A stretch of DNA of 64,000 bases from Glandiceps talaboti (lineage: Eukaryota; Hemichordata; Enteropneusta; Spengelidae), in the NCBI RefSeq assembly GCF_964340395.1, contig NC_135563.1:8931575-8995574 (forward strand), given 5' to 3'. Positions 1-64,000 of the stretch are shown here, in pieces. Positions within the stretch are counted from its first letter, which is position 1. Each line of letters opens with the position of its first letter. Both the position numbers and the translations under genes were made by a program. The notes beneath the pieces are model-generated. The model saw nothing but the letters and a program-made list of their open reading frames with translations. It ran no database searches and had not been told where the DNA came from.

Positions 1-2285
1 ATATGTCAAATGTAGAAATCAAATTCCAGTAGGTGATAGAATGAGCCCGAGCTTCGGATTGCCTATACAGGTATCTGAGATCCATAGCAACCAATGTACG
101 TAGTTTGCATTGTAGCCACTATCATGTGTTTGTTTAGTTTACTACGTCATGCGTACCCTCAAGAATTTAACTTTCAAGTCAGAAGATCACCTCTAAACAT
201 TAGCAATTATTCCAATCACCTAGGGGAACCTGACAATTCATCCAAATATGTCGTGATGGTATGAAAGCCCACTTAAATTTTGAATATTACGCAAGTGTGT
301 CTACATGCAAATAAGATACTGTATGCAATATTGATGTAGAGAATAATAGTCCGTTTCTATATGCTAATGTAGGTTATAGTTGATTGTATATTCATACCCA
401 CTGTACCGTACAGTTCTTAGGGTTTTGTGTTTTCAACGGGACCGGTAACAACAGCGAGGATTGCTATTGTCATAACACGTACACCTACTAATGGTACGCC
501 TCGTTGGACTTACTCGGTTAAGGTATGTGCCTGACAGACATTTGGGACTTTTGTCCTTCGCTGGAAACTTTTTATTGTGTAGTGATACGAACGAAACGAT
601 CTCATAACCATGCTGTAATAAGTTGTCGTCCGAACAGTATTTCTTGCTCACATTTCGAATGTCAGCTGACTGTTATACATGTAAGCATGGAAGTATAACC
701 CATGGGTTATACTTCCATGATGTAAGGTACCGGTGCTTACATATATAAAATGTATCACAAACGTAAAACCCTGTAACCATCATAGCGGTGTTGGCCTCTG
801 GAATTCTATTGAGCTTCTTACTGTACACCCCACATTTAGTAATCCAGCATATAAAGGCTAGCTATCGATCCCATATTTACTTGACCGGGGAAATACTTTG
901 GCCGCAGCCTTTCTCGATAGGATCATGCAGATTAATATAGTACGCTTAATCCGTATAAACAATATGACGTAAGAACATTTCGTTATGTTCTGAATAGTAT
1001 GTGCAAAACCCGAGTATTACCCCAATGAGTCAGTCCCTCCGAGCAATCGTTCTAATATCAAACGTTATACGTATAGTGTAACAAAGCGGAGTGTACTGCA
1101 TGTAGTCAAGGTTGACAGGTAGGGGCCACCTGTAATTGTTTCATCTCTGCCTAGGATTTCTCGGTTGAATATGTTCGATATTATACGTGCGATGAATTTT
1201 AGTACAAATAAACCCTGATCTCTGTTTGGAGACTACGCAGAAATCGCGAGGGTTTGTTTACGTCCTACGCAGGGATATCGACCATTGTATGTACTTTTTC
1301 TTAATAGAAGTCATAGTTGGTAAACAAGCTAAGAAAAATGTGCACATATATATACACACTGTAACGAGATAGCCTTTGGTTAGAATTTAGACGCTGCAGA
1401 AAGTATTTCTTTTCAGTCTCTCCTTTTGTCACACCGCGACAGAGAAAACGGGACGTTGTCATCAACTCCTGTGGTCATTTAGCTCATGTGGACCATATTC
1501 GAGACATTGTCGAAGACCTTAAAAAAACGCCATCAAATATGAAAATTAGGGTTTGTTTTCACAACATTGACTTGATACGTCTGGCAGTACATGGAAATTG
1601 TCACTTTATGTTACACTTATCACGCCTCTAATATCGCATGTTTGAATTTTGTTAAGAAAATGTTGAAGTACACAAGAGTTACTACGGAAGTCATACTTTT
1701 AATTAGTGAATCCATTTAGTTCATTAATATTTGATGTTTTCATATATATATCAATTCATATTAATTCGATTTAGGCAGGTAAACTATTGTTAACATTAAA
1801 ACCACCAGGGCGAGACTTTTGTATGAGCGTGCATAGATAACGCGTGACATTTTGCGACTTGAAAGGAACTAATTAGATTTTTCATTGCTTGTACACTGCA
1901 AATTACAAGACTGTAGATAATGGCAAGGTCTTTTCGACATAAACTATAAACTTATTTATGTGTCTTCGTTGTATTTAAATGATTTTTTTTTCTGGAGATA
2001 CTGCTGAACACTTTGTACATCACTGAGGATAAAGAATGTGGTGAGCAGAAAACGGGCGTACGACAAAACGTTTTTAACTATCGCATATAATTACGTACTC
2101 CTACCTTTGCCCGCAGTCTGTTGATGTTCGAGACAAAACAGGGAATTCCATTTAGATTTGCAAAGGCTCCTTCCGGTATTTTGTGTTGTCAAACCATTTC
2201 TTTGTTTACAGGGTTGATATGGTAAACATGGAAGACAATATGCCAGCGTGTTGTACGTGATGGTTAACGGTAACTTTGGTTAAAA
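1..2285. other. Upstream intergenic DNA of the ankyrin gene
   Basis: No exon-like reading frame with splice sites is visible on either strand. The only structure I would single out is the 34-bp palindrome near position 700. The segment just before 2286 must hold the 5' leader of the ankyrin gene. A 10-codon upstream frame (ATG at 2228, stop at 2258-2260) would lie in that leader if transcription begins before it. The promoter itself is not recognisable: there is no clear TATA box at a sensible distance. Confidence 0.5.
679..726. repeat. 34-bp perfect palindrome flanked by 7-bp direct repeats
   Basis: Positions 686-719 read the same on both strands (17-base arms, no spacer, starting CATGGAAGTATAACCC). 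The palindrome is flanked directly by the same 7 bases, ATGTAAG, at 679-685 and 720-726. This looks like a tiny insertion with a target-site duplication, but the element family is unknown to me. Confidence 0.8.
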
Positions 2286-9470
<7,185 letters not shown>

Positions 9471-9718
9471 TGGAGAGTTTTGAAGGGACTGAATCACGGT
9501 GATGAGTTCTAAAGTTATCATAATCCTGTGAGGGAGGGGAAGGGGTGGTACTCCCCACATATTCAGATGGTGGTGTGCGGCCCGAATTCAAAAAATCTTG
9601 GAATGTATAATGTACTCTGAAAACAAATCCATCGTTGGGGGATTTTCAGTACAAACTGACTCATATTCTGTAGACAGATCAGCCGTTGTGGGCGCGGTCT
9701 AAATCTCTGCCTTTCTCC

Positions 9719-9880
9719 AAACAGGCTGTTAAGCCCGGAACGATGACGTCATTGCGTGTACAGGCTGATATGGCCGGCCCGATGACGTCATTACTGTGTA
9801 CAGGCTGATAAGCCCGGACCGATGACGTCATTACTGTGTACAGGCTGATATGCCCGGACTGATGACGTCATTACTGTTCA
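9719..9880. repeat. 39-40-bp minisatellite with four TGACGTCA sites
   Basis: Four tandem copies of a unit like CAGGCTGATA-GCCCGGACC-GATGACGTCATT. The 8-bp palindrome TGACGTCA, the full cAMP-response-element core bound by CREB/ATF-type bZIP factors, occurs intact at 9744, 9783, 9823 and 9863. It lies about 250 bp past the ankyrin stop and may be within its 3' untranslated region. Confidence 0.9.
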
Positions 9881-10950
9881 CATATTCTGATGCGCTGAAG
9901 GTATTCCTAAAACATAAAGACTTTTCCCATTTTATCGACCCCATGTTTAGGGAATTTTCAGATGAAAAGTCGACCAATGTTTAGGTGAAAGCTAGGTTGA
10001 CCCATTTGGGTAGCACAGAGCTTACCCATATAACTTTCTATGGGAGTACCCCCCCCCCCCCCGATCATAATCCATCAGTTATTGTATGCAGTATGAGTAT
10101 GTCCAGTTTTTAGTGTGCCAAGTCTTTCTAGTACCACGATGATGAACTGCAAGGGTGGATGACAGTTTCTATAATACCATGCAGATTACGTGTATTTTAC
10201 CGTCTAATATTGTCACGTTCTCTAACTGATTTACTATGTCAAACTCACACACAGGTCTCAATCTTTGAGTTGAGTCATTGTAAAACCAGACATTTTCCCA
10301 AAGTGCAATAGTTCTTGATATAACCTTCGAAATACACAACTCAACATGTTCATAATTATTGATAAATATATATACTAAAGCTGTACATGTATATATTGAA
10401 CATGTCTATTTTTCAACTCATTTTTTACGAACTAGGGGGTCGAAATGGGACGTTCGACTGTCAACGTAAAGTGGGGTGGTACTGAGTTTTACGATGGTGA
10501 TGTTATATGGCAATCCATCTCCACGAGACTGTTCTTGTGAACAATTTCCAGTATCACGGTGAAAACTTTTATCTCAGGGGAAAAAAAACCTCAACGAATT
10601 CAACTCAACAGTGACCACGTGCACCACTTTGAGAGACAATACACATTTACTATTTTCGAAATATTCCTCTACAGGCTCTACTCTAGCATCCCTGTCCTTG
10701 ATCTTGTGTATATAATGTATATATATAATTATTATTCTCATTCATCTCACATCTCTGTTTTGTATCAGTTTCATACACAAAACTTTTAGATGGGGTAATG
10801 AAATTTTTCATGTGAAGGTTTATGAGTCTGTTAAATATATGTTCCAAAACCAATTGTGCATTAAAGTTTACATTAAAATTTGGTATATATCATGAATTGT
10901 CCAAGTCTGTCGGATTTGCCTGCATACATACTACATTCTATTCATAGACA

Positions 10951-11116
10951 CCCACGCACGCACACACACACACACACGTACGTACGTACAGACATCCATC
11001 CATCCACCCACCGACAGACATACACACTACATGTACTCCACCCACCCATCCATCCACCAGACACACACACACACACACACGCACGCACACACACACACAC
11101 ACACATATATACATAC
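10951..11116. repeat. CA-rich compound microsatellite
   Basis: Interrupted CA, CGTA and CATC tracts. Low complexity on both strands and no gene. Confidence 0.9.
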
Positions 11117-11388
11117 ATACGAAATGAAGTTGGGGCAAGAAAAGTGATACAGGTGGGAGTGGAATCTATTTCCCAAGAATACTAGTCAGAGTAAGTCAGA
11201 GTGCTATGCCAGACTGAGGTAACCTATCAACTGGTGGATTTGTGCATTGTCATGGTTTCCCAGTGGCAGGTAAGAAACCAGCTCTTTTACCCAATGGATC
11301 AATTTATTCAAATGGTCCCTGCCTAACTTGGAAATGAGAATTTCTAAAGGAGGAACAAGGATCATGCCATGATACATGTAATGCACAA

Positions 11389-11421
11389 TGTACACACACA
11401 CACACACATGCATACATGCAT

Positions 11422-11454
<33 letters not shown>

Positions 11455-11550
11455 TAGATACATACAGATAGAAACACAAACACACACACATAAATGCATG
11501 TACTGTATATATCTATACATCCATACACATACATACATACATACAAACAC
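11389..11550. repeat. Compound (CA)n/(CATA)n microsatellite
   Basis: Alternating CA and CATA runs with interruptions. Reading frames across it are artefacts. Confidence 0.9.
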
Positions 11551-11580
11551 GTGGTATATATAACTCCTTTCTTTATCAGG

Positions 11581-11783
11581 CAACACTCCACATTGTGACG
11601 CTATCTAAAGAAACACTCCACACTGTGATAGACACTGTCTACAGAAACACTCCACACTGTGACAGACACTGTCCAGAGAAACACTCCACACTGTGACAGA
11701 CACTGTCTGGAGAAACACTCAACACTGTGACAGACACTGTTTAGAGAAACACTCCACACTGTGACAGACACTGTCTGGAGAAA
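11581..11783. repeat. 34-bp minisatellite, about six copies
   Basis: The unit is AAACACTCCACACTGTGACA followed by GACACTGTCTGGAG, with few differences between copies. Each unit contains an imperfect inverted repeat (CACTGTGACA/GACACTGTC). Confidence 0.92.
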
Positions 11784-12931
11784 GATGACACACATATCTA
11801 CAAGTTATTTTCATTTTGAAATTAGAATGTAGTTTATTTGAAGGTCATTTATTATTCATTGTTTTGTTTTTTACAAAATGCGACATGGAAACATCTTTCA
11901 GTTAGTTAGTATTTTGAAAGACTTAGGATCAAGTTCTGCACTGTAAAATATAGAGTTGACCTGACAAATAAGAGTGAAAACATTCGGGGCAAAACCAACC
12001 GAGATATATGAACACACAGTTTACTAAGTCAATGCTGGCATTTTCAACGAATGTAAATTATAGTCTTCACAGAAGCAACACAATATAAATAATATTTTGG
12101 CAAGGTTACACACGATTAAAGCTTTCTCATAACTTCTCCAAAAGAAACCTTCACTTTTGACCTACAGTTTGTGGCTGTGTTGAACTCTGACCTCTGACCT
12201 TTGACCATTCCAACAATTTTGTGTGAAATCAAGAAATTTTTGACGTTTCTGTCTTTGAAGCTTTTGTTGAAGGTATAGTAGAACTGTACTTTGTATTATC
12301 CAAGTGGGCAAAAGACATCCTGTCTGGTGGAATATTGGGCCAAAATAAAAAATACGCAAACAAAGTCATTTCCTGTTTTAATAGTCTGCAGGCCTACTTG
12401 AAACGCAATTATTACGCAGAAAATCTAACTCAACAACATTGGAAAATCTAACCAACAGTATTGGAGAGTGTACTTTTAAAACTATTAAAGGAAGGCAAAC
12501 AATTTTAAAAAGAAAACAAACGTAAATACAACATGTAGGTGTTAATATTTCTACTTGCTTTTCAGCGTTGACGTCGTTTTTTCCAAATACAATAAAATTA
12601 CACTTTGAATTACTTGTTCTTTAAATATATTTTGGAGCAGCACACATAAATAAATAAAACAGAAACTGACAAGTACTACTGACTTTGCGTACTTGCATTG
12701 CGGACAAAATAAAACTTATTTCTAATAACAGAAGGTTCTCATTTGTTAATATATGCGGATGATTTCTTCTAAATTCACACAAAAGTGCAAGAGAAATCGA
12801 TATCTGAAATCGGACGATTTACACTTTTTAGTGGATCACATGGTTTTTAATTACAACATGACTACACTTGTGTATTTGCATTGACAACAGTGTTACTAGA
12901 CGAGACAGGTTTGCCATTCACATCTGCTACT

Positions 12932-12945
12932 ACGCCCTCTAGTGG
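12932..12945 (-). promoter_or_regulatory. CTCF-like motif
   Basis: ACGCCCTCTAGTGG on the + strand, read from the - strand as CCACTAGAGGGCGT, matches the CTCF consensus CCASYAGRKGGCRS at 13 of 14 positions. It sits between the two convergent genes, a usual place for a boundary element. A motif match alone is weak evidence. Confidence 0.35.
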
Positions 12946-14643
12946 CAGTGAGCGAACAAGGCGCGATGAGGTTCTAGTCAAAGGTATGGTAATGCTATTG
13001 AATTTTTAGTTGTGAAAAATTGCTTAAATATTTTTCATCAGAAAATAACAGATTTGCGAGATGAGAGGAGAAAACGATTTACTTGTAAGGTGTGTTCAAA
13101 CATCTGAATTCAAAAAGGAATACAGTTTGGGATGGCTCACAATAGCACAGATAATGACCACCTATCGGTTGTAAAATTTCGTTTTTGTTATGCGGACTTG
13201 TGCAGTCCACCATCATAAGTACCAGATAGATTTTGACAACGTACTATACTACGAGAGAGTGATAGTGTACTTCTGTGAATTTATCTATTTTGGCGCAAAA
13301 AATGTAAACGGGACAATTTTGCACAATGCACTACTGAAATGTTGTATAGTGCAACCGACCTGTACTTCTATGAGTGCATTTATTTTGGTGCAAAATCGAA
13401 ATCTGACACATTTCGGCTTCACTTATTTTGGCAGATAACATTTTTTTTACTACAGTGCACTTAGAGTTACATAACTTTTGTAAGTTAATGAACTGATCTG
13501 AAATAATTCTACCTTTTTTACCTAAGGTTAGTCAGAATTTTCCAGTGAAAGTAATTCTATTCTCATGCTAGTTCACTTTGATGTCAGCTATAAAAATATG
13601 ACAGTGGAAATCAATGTTTCGGCTTACTAAGATACACACACAGTAAAAATATTGTTGTGGTGTTTTTCACTTTCTTGATTATGAGGTGACTATATCCACA
13701 TACCAGAGGCAGTGCAATCACTCACTTGTGTAAATCTACCACATCGAACAACAATAGTCTTAGTTTGTGTCTATCTTAGCAAGCCGAAACCTCGACTGCC
13801 ACTGTTGTACGTATGAGAGCCAAAATACATACATTCGCAGTACCTATACATTCTCATTTTGTTGTCCGAAGAACACACATGTTGTAACTGTGAGAAGCGC
13901 CAAGCCCAAGTCACACAAAGCAAGTGATTTTCAGATACACTATTTCATCTGTGTTTATGTTAATCTTATCAAATCACATACTATCCGAAAAGTGTCTATC
14001 ATTTGCATATTAGCAGTGTCACTTGCAGTCATCATTGTTGACAATGTATTTCAGTTTTTTGTTTATTTTAAAATTAAAATCTCTGGCATGGCTAAAGGTA
14101 ATGTTATTAACCATACAGGACCTAAAGATGTCTAAAGGCAATGGTATTAACCACACAGGACCTACAGACAACAAGGTAATGGTATGTCATTTCGTAGCAA
14201 TCATAAAATCTTCACCAACTATTCTGACAAAGAAATCAAAAAAACAAATTAGACCTCGTAAACTGTAATATGAAATAAAGATAAGTAGTGGGTTCATTTT
14301 TGAGACTCAAACCAAAAAAAAAGTACTGCCAATGGCAATGTGCACAACTGATATCCAATGTCTGACATACACATACAGTGAGAGAAACACACCTCAAACA
14401 CGAAAACATCCCTACAGGATAATGGAACATCCCATAAACTTTAGCCAAGTGAGTATGCAATATTATATAACCATACTTCCACTGTAAAAGATGGCAAATT
14501 TTGACAGAAAATCACTCTTTTGACCTTAACTTGGAAAAAACACTGATTCGATCGCTTTCCTTCGAACAATTTTTCATCTACACATCAGAAGCAATGTCCC
14601 TACCGAATTGTGAAATCAATCGATCCAGTGGTTTCTCATGTTG

Positions 14644-14646
<3 letters not shown>

Positions 14647-14695
<49 letters not shown>

Positions 14696-14706
14696 TACAC
14701 ACACAC
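14647..14706. repeat. (AC)n microsatellite
   Basis: About 45 bp of AC followed by interrupted AC. Confidence 0.93.
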
Positions 14707-15090
14707 AGACAAAATGTGATGCCTATAGCACGCTGAACCTCAGTTCAGTTGTGCTAAAAAACAAACTTCAAGAGATCTACTGACACAAGAACAAACAATT
14801 TCTTGTGTACAATTCTTTGAAACATGATTTACAGCATAAAGTTTGATCAAATTTTTGTTAAACTGAACCATAAAATTACAAACACAAAAAAGTTGAAGGA
14901 CTTCATAAAATCTGACAAAGAACTCAAAAAAAGTGCATAACCACACACTATTTTGGAAGAGCAGTACTACCAATTTCCCTGTAAGATGCCTGGGGTGTGT
15001 TCTTGACACACCGCTTCATGTGAAGCAAAGAGCATGACACCTTTACGATTCTGAAAGTCAGATCTTTTAGCTAGATTGCTGTTAGGTTTC

Positions 15091-15705
15091 TTAAAGGGGC
15101 ACCAGCTGAGTTTACATGTTTTTGGGATGTAATTTTTCTGTACATTAAAAGATATCTGATGTAACCTAATAACTGAAGTACACTGAACTATCACCTTGCT
15201 ATTGGCATAACTCAAGCATGCACGAGCCATTTAGAACAAAAAATATGGAATATATATTCTGGTTGTCACGACAACCTTAGTCTATATCACAACAACGCAT
15301 GTCTATGTCACTGGTTCTGCTGTGTTCGAAAGATGAGTCAAGAAGTTCAATTACTTTCCCAGACTTTTCATTGATGTTACTGGCTGGTACAATTATGTTA
15401 TTCTCCAACATTTTTCTTCATTCACCAGGAAAATATTTGTGACCTAAGGGTTGTCACTCCTTGTCTAGCGACTCGTATTGACAGAGGCCCCTTAGGTGAC
15501 TCGCATTTTCCTTGGCTAAAGGAAGAAAATTAGTGGCGAATAACATCTAAAAAGATTTGATGATATATTTATTATCCGTACACTATGTACCAGATGACTT
15601 AAATACGCCAGATTTTCCGTACCATCAAAGGCATGCATCATCAATATCTTAATTACGGTTTTATGCACTTATTTCACTCTATAAACTCAGCTTGTGCCAC
15701 TTTGA
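15091..15705. mobile_element. TTAA-type nonautonomous DNA transposon (T2/Kolobok-like)
   Basis: The left end TTAAAGGGGCACCAGCTGAG and the reverse complement of the right end (AAAGTGGCACAAGCTGAGTTT region, 15683-15705) form terminal inverted repeats. The TTAAAGGRR start is the hallmark of T2 elements, assigned to the Kolobok superfamily. The interior (about 15216-15560) is a second dispersed repeat shared with 47660-48025, so this looks like a nested insertion. No transposase is visible. Confidence 0.6.
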
Positions 15706-16482
15706 TCCTGTACTTGACATACAACCAAGGGTAGAGTAATGCCATGGCAGAAGGAATTCACCAGCAGCTCTCACTTTTAGAATCCGGCGGTGAGATTCAA
15801 TATCATAGTTGCAAAATCAGTGGCATGCAATGAATAACCTCAAAAAAAAAATTAGACTCAAAAATAGAGGAAATGACAATATTTTCATATTAAATTACAT
15901 TTTTTTAAATAACCTGTGTCATGTGACATGAAATTAAGTTGCGAGTATATTTACTCTTTTAATACTGTGCTAACTTTTATGTCTTGCAATATGTTTGCTT
16001 ATTTGTTTTTTTCATAAGGGTGTGTTTTGAGTATCAACTGTCAATCATATTCTAGATGAAGCCAAGGTTCAGGTCAGAGGTTACTATATATAGTAGAATT
16101 TACATTTTTTTCAGGTAGCAAAAGCCCAATAAAAATGCAACGTCAAAATGCCACCTTCCGTCCTCCCTATTTACAGTCAAACAGCAAAAGTTCAAATCAG
16201 TTCTAACACGCTAAAAACTCTGGAGATAAATTGCTTAGGAGCGAAACTGAGTGATAAGGCTTGGGACTTAAAATTTTGAAAAATCCAACTGATTTATATA
16301 TCTGTATATTTTCCTTGAAATTCGGTAAAATGATAACTTTTATTTTTTCTTGTTGTGCGTACGCATGTCCTTAATGGAATGTTACTGAATTATGTTCTCA
16401 ACAACTTTACCTCTCAAGGAATGATGCCACATCACAGTTTTTTCATAAATCTGATTCTAAAAAAATCTAGCGACCGTTAAAA

Positions 16483-17243
16483 TTAAAGGGGCACAAAAGC
16501 TGAGTTTGTATGTTTTTGGGGATGTAATTTTTGCTTGTAGATGAAAACAAACTTGTTGTGTTCTGATTACTGAAACATATTCAATTATCGTTTGCCGTTG
16601 GTAGAACTCTAACCTGGTATTTAGAATAACACATAAAACTATTTCATGCCATAATGACAGAACCCCGTGATGCACGAGTGCAAGTGTGGCATACTCGGGG
16701 TAATTGCATGAGTGTTTGCGGTGTTCTCTGCAGTCGTACTTTCACGAGCATAGCGAGTGAATGTTCTGCAGAAAAAATACTGCAAGTACGAGTGCAAATA
16801 CCCCAGAGTACCCAAACTGGAACTCAAGTGGCATGGGGTTCTGTTATTATTACAAATGTTTATCCAAAACAACAAATTTCTGTAAAAATAACACTATGCC
16901 ATCACATGCCTTTGTGTGGAACGAATGATCGCATCCTCATTTGCATATCATTTGCATGCAGGTATGCAATGTTTTCAGTTCTGCACTGCAGTGAAAATAC
17001 CACTAGTATGCGCACGCAACAGTGCAAGTAATCTCTGGTACATATGTAATAATTTATCATAAATCTAGTAATATGTTGAGGATACTTCTGTGATCAAGTT
17101 TTCTGACAACGACAGAATATGATTCCGGTGCCACGGCATGCATCAATGTTAACATTATACTAGTCTAGTTTCATTATAGTTTTTATGAATGTGTTTTCAC
17201 TTCTGTCTATAGCTTATAATATAAACTCAGCTTGTGCCACATC
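16483..17243. mobile_element. Second TTAA-type transposon copy
   Basis: It begins TTAAAGGGGCACAAAAGCTG and ends AAACTCAGCTTGTGCCAC at 17224-17240, the same termini as the copy at 15091. Its interior, about 16805-17040, matches 19955-20225 in reverse orientation, again suggesting nested repeats. Confidence 0.6.
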
Positions 17244-18007
17244 AGTTTCTAAGATACAGACATTCGAGCCACACTATCAGCCAGCACTTATCTGTTAATA
17301 AGCCTGATAGGGCCTGAACAACACAACGTATCTTACAGTCCAGCGGCACTTTCAATTCCCGAACTTGTCCATGTTTTTGACACTTATGTATTGAAAATTG
17401 TTGTGTTCTCCCGTATTTCTCATAAGCATCTTGTTCTTGTGCTCATTTTCATAAAATTTGTGTCAAATAGGGAATGCCACTGACCATGCAAATACAGTTA
17501 GTTGTTGGCCGCACTCCACATATTGTGTGAATTATCGCGAAAACTATTGGAGGTCCATCGACTATTTTACAAAAGTCAATGTCGTCTTTGAAGAAAGTTA
17601 TATGTACATAGCTTGATGCATTTTTACTTGGATAAGCTTGTTTTTATTTTCCATGATTAATCTTTACTGAGCTATCAACTAAACAGTTGCTAATAAAGAA
17701 AATTTCACAACCTGAAAAGAGTTTCTTTCTTCAACCTCTGCAACAGTAGATTTAGCAAATTTTTTTTTTCAATGAAATTATTTTTTTCAAATTTTTAAAT
17801 ACTGACAATTTACGTAGATTGTAACGACTAGAATCATTACAACTCTGTCCCTTTTACAGAAAAATAATTTACTAAGTTTTACATAATTTCAAACAGCTGC
17901 TTGGACAGTAACCTCTTCAATTGAACCTTGACCTTTTGGGGGGAAAACACCAAAAATCTACACACACAGTAAAAATGTTTTTATCTACATGAGGTATCTA
18001 CATTGCA

Positions 18008-63305
<45,298 letters not shown>

Positions 63306-64000
63306 TTCTGCATTCGTCAAAGACCCATTTTTTAAGGATAATAACGGGTGGTGAACACCTGTAGGGCGAGTAAAAAATTCCAAAGAGACCGGAGAGAGAG
63401 GTTAGCTCACCGGCACTCCGCCATGAATTGACGGATAAAGAAGGAAGTGGAATAGTCCATTCTTTGGGTGGCGTTGCAATTAGAGAATTTCGATAAAGAA
63501 CGAAAATTAGGCGATATTGTTGGAAATATTACATATTCACATATCAAAATAAAGTATGTCTAAAGTCAACAGACACAAAATACAAATATGAAGTTTCCTA
63601 TGTGTGCACACAAGTGACGAACAAATGCTCTCTCCCTATGGAGTGAATGGTATGGTCTGCGTAAGTAATATGGTAGCCAATCACATGCTCTGATCAGTGG
63701 CGATGATAATGTATACTTTTGTGTACGTCACTGAACGCATTTCGTAATCTCTGGGAATAGTACCTAGCGCAATACGTTCAGTACATAAACTAATGCCCAA
63801 AGTTGATGATACGAAATTTACGGCTAATGTTTGTATCAGAAAAGTCAGGCCGCTTCAAACATCGTGACTTCAGACATCCGCGGGAAATGTTGGGCCGACT
63901 GACCACAGACACGGCGAAAGGGCTCTGACCTTCTTACACTGTTTCCGCCCCCATTTCGAACAGATGCACTATTAATGCTTTACGGTTTCGTAATAGACCA
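63306..64000. other. Mondo 5' leader and presumed promoter
   Basis: No coding exon is recognised. A stretch of C/T-rich sequence on the - strand (63380-63410) followed by CTACAG resembles a splice acceptor, but the phases do not support an upstream coding exon. No TATA box is evident. Confidence 0.45.

Larger units (their letters stand above)
9471..18007. other. Intergenic region between convergent genes
   Basis: No further coding exon is recognised. The region holds the 3' untranslated parts of both genes, the CRE-bearing minisatellite, CA-rich microsatellites, the 34-bp minisatellite, a 41-bp doublet near 14091-14170, two TTAA-type transposons and a CTCF-like motif. The first AATAAA on the - strand after the Mondo stop is at 17648-17643, a candidate Mondo polyadenylation signal. 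The stretch 11800-14460 otherwise shows nothing clear. Confidence 0.5.

Noticed and set aside
433-651. 72-codon - strand frame upstream of the ankyrin gene
   Set aside because: No domain or codon pattern and no splice partners. Length is within chance for this window.
63358-63424. An extra first Mondo exon starting ATGGCGGAGTGC with donor GTGAGC and acceptor CCCTACAG
   Set aside because: The intron would be only about 50 nt and the phases do not match the exon 1 frame. It is more likely leader sequence with a six-codon upstream frame.

Overview
This window is nuclear DNA of an animal, most likely a marine invertebrate (a lophotrochozoan or invertebrate deuterostome; I cannot name the species). 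The evidence is spliceosomal genes with GT-AG introns of about 0.1-16 kb, an AT-rich background, heavy simple-repeat content, and many small inverted-repeat transposons plus LINE/SINE debris. Almost all long uninterrupted reading frames here are low-complexity microsatellite or minisatellite artefacts. The real genes had to be assembled exon by exon from splice sites, reading phase and family motifs.

Two protein-coding genes can be supported, and they converge tail to tail. (1) On the + strand at 2286-9470 is an 8-exon gene for a 296-residue ankyrin-repeat protein. Every intron is in phase 0. Exons 2-4 and 5-7 are a tandem duplication of one three-exon module. The protein ends in a CaaX-type box (C-T-L-L), which predicts geranylgeranylation and a membrane location. 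I do not recognise a named orthologue. (2) On the - strand at 63305-18008 is a 16-exon, 1089-codon gene for the glucose-sensing bHLH-leucine-zipper factor Mondo (MondoA/ChREBP, MLXIP/MLXIPL family). It has the N-terminal Mondo conserved region, a 446-codon Q/S/T-rich central exon, a bHLH-ZIP with an intact H-E-R DNA-contact triad, and the C-terminal dimerisation/cytoplasmic-localisation domain. All phases join across all 15 introns. A possible in-frame 75-nt cassette (25-nt plus 50-nt exons) lies between exons 9 and 10.

Layout: 1-2285, upstream DNA with a 34-bp perfect palindrome; 2286-9470, ankyrin gene, with a decayed LINE 3' end in intron 4 and large microsatellites in introns 1, 3, 6 and 7; 9471-18007, intergenic, with a minisatellite carrying four perfect TGACGTCA sites, a 34-bp minisatellite, two TTAA-type DNA transposons and a CTCF-like motif; 18008-63305, Mondo. 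The Mondo introns hold a 36-bp minisatellite (intron 15), a pogo/Tigger deletion derivative that keeps the transposase C-terminus with a PCNA-binding-like motif (intron 6), a 44-bp minisatellite (intron 6), an array of a repeat-flanked element and mini hairpin elements (intron 3), and in intron 2 a 66-bp array, foldback elements, a piggyBac-like MITE, two L2-like tails and a 2.5-kb near-palindrome made of two inverted transposon copies. Intron 1 carries a 128-bp minisatellite. 63306-64000 should contain the Mondo promoter and 5' leader.

No rRNA, tRNA, CRISPR array, operon or bacterial-type element was found. The less familiar biology here is the prenylated ankyrin protein with its duplicated module, the CRE-bearing minisatellite, the large transposon palindrome and the possible Mondo cassette.
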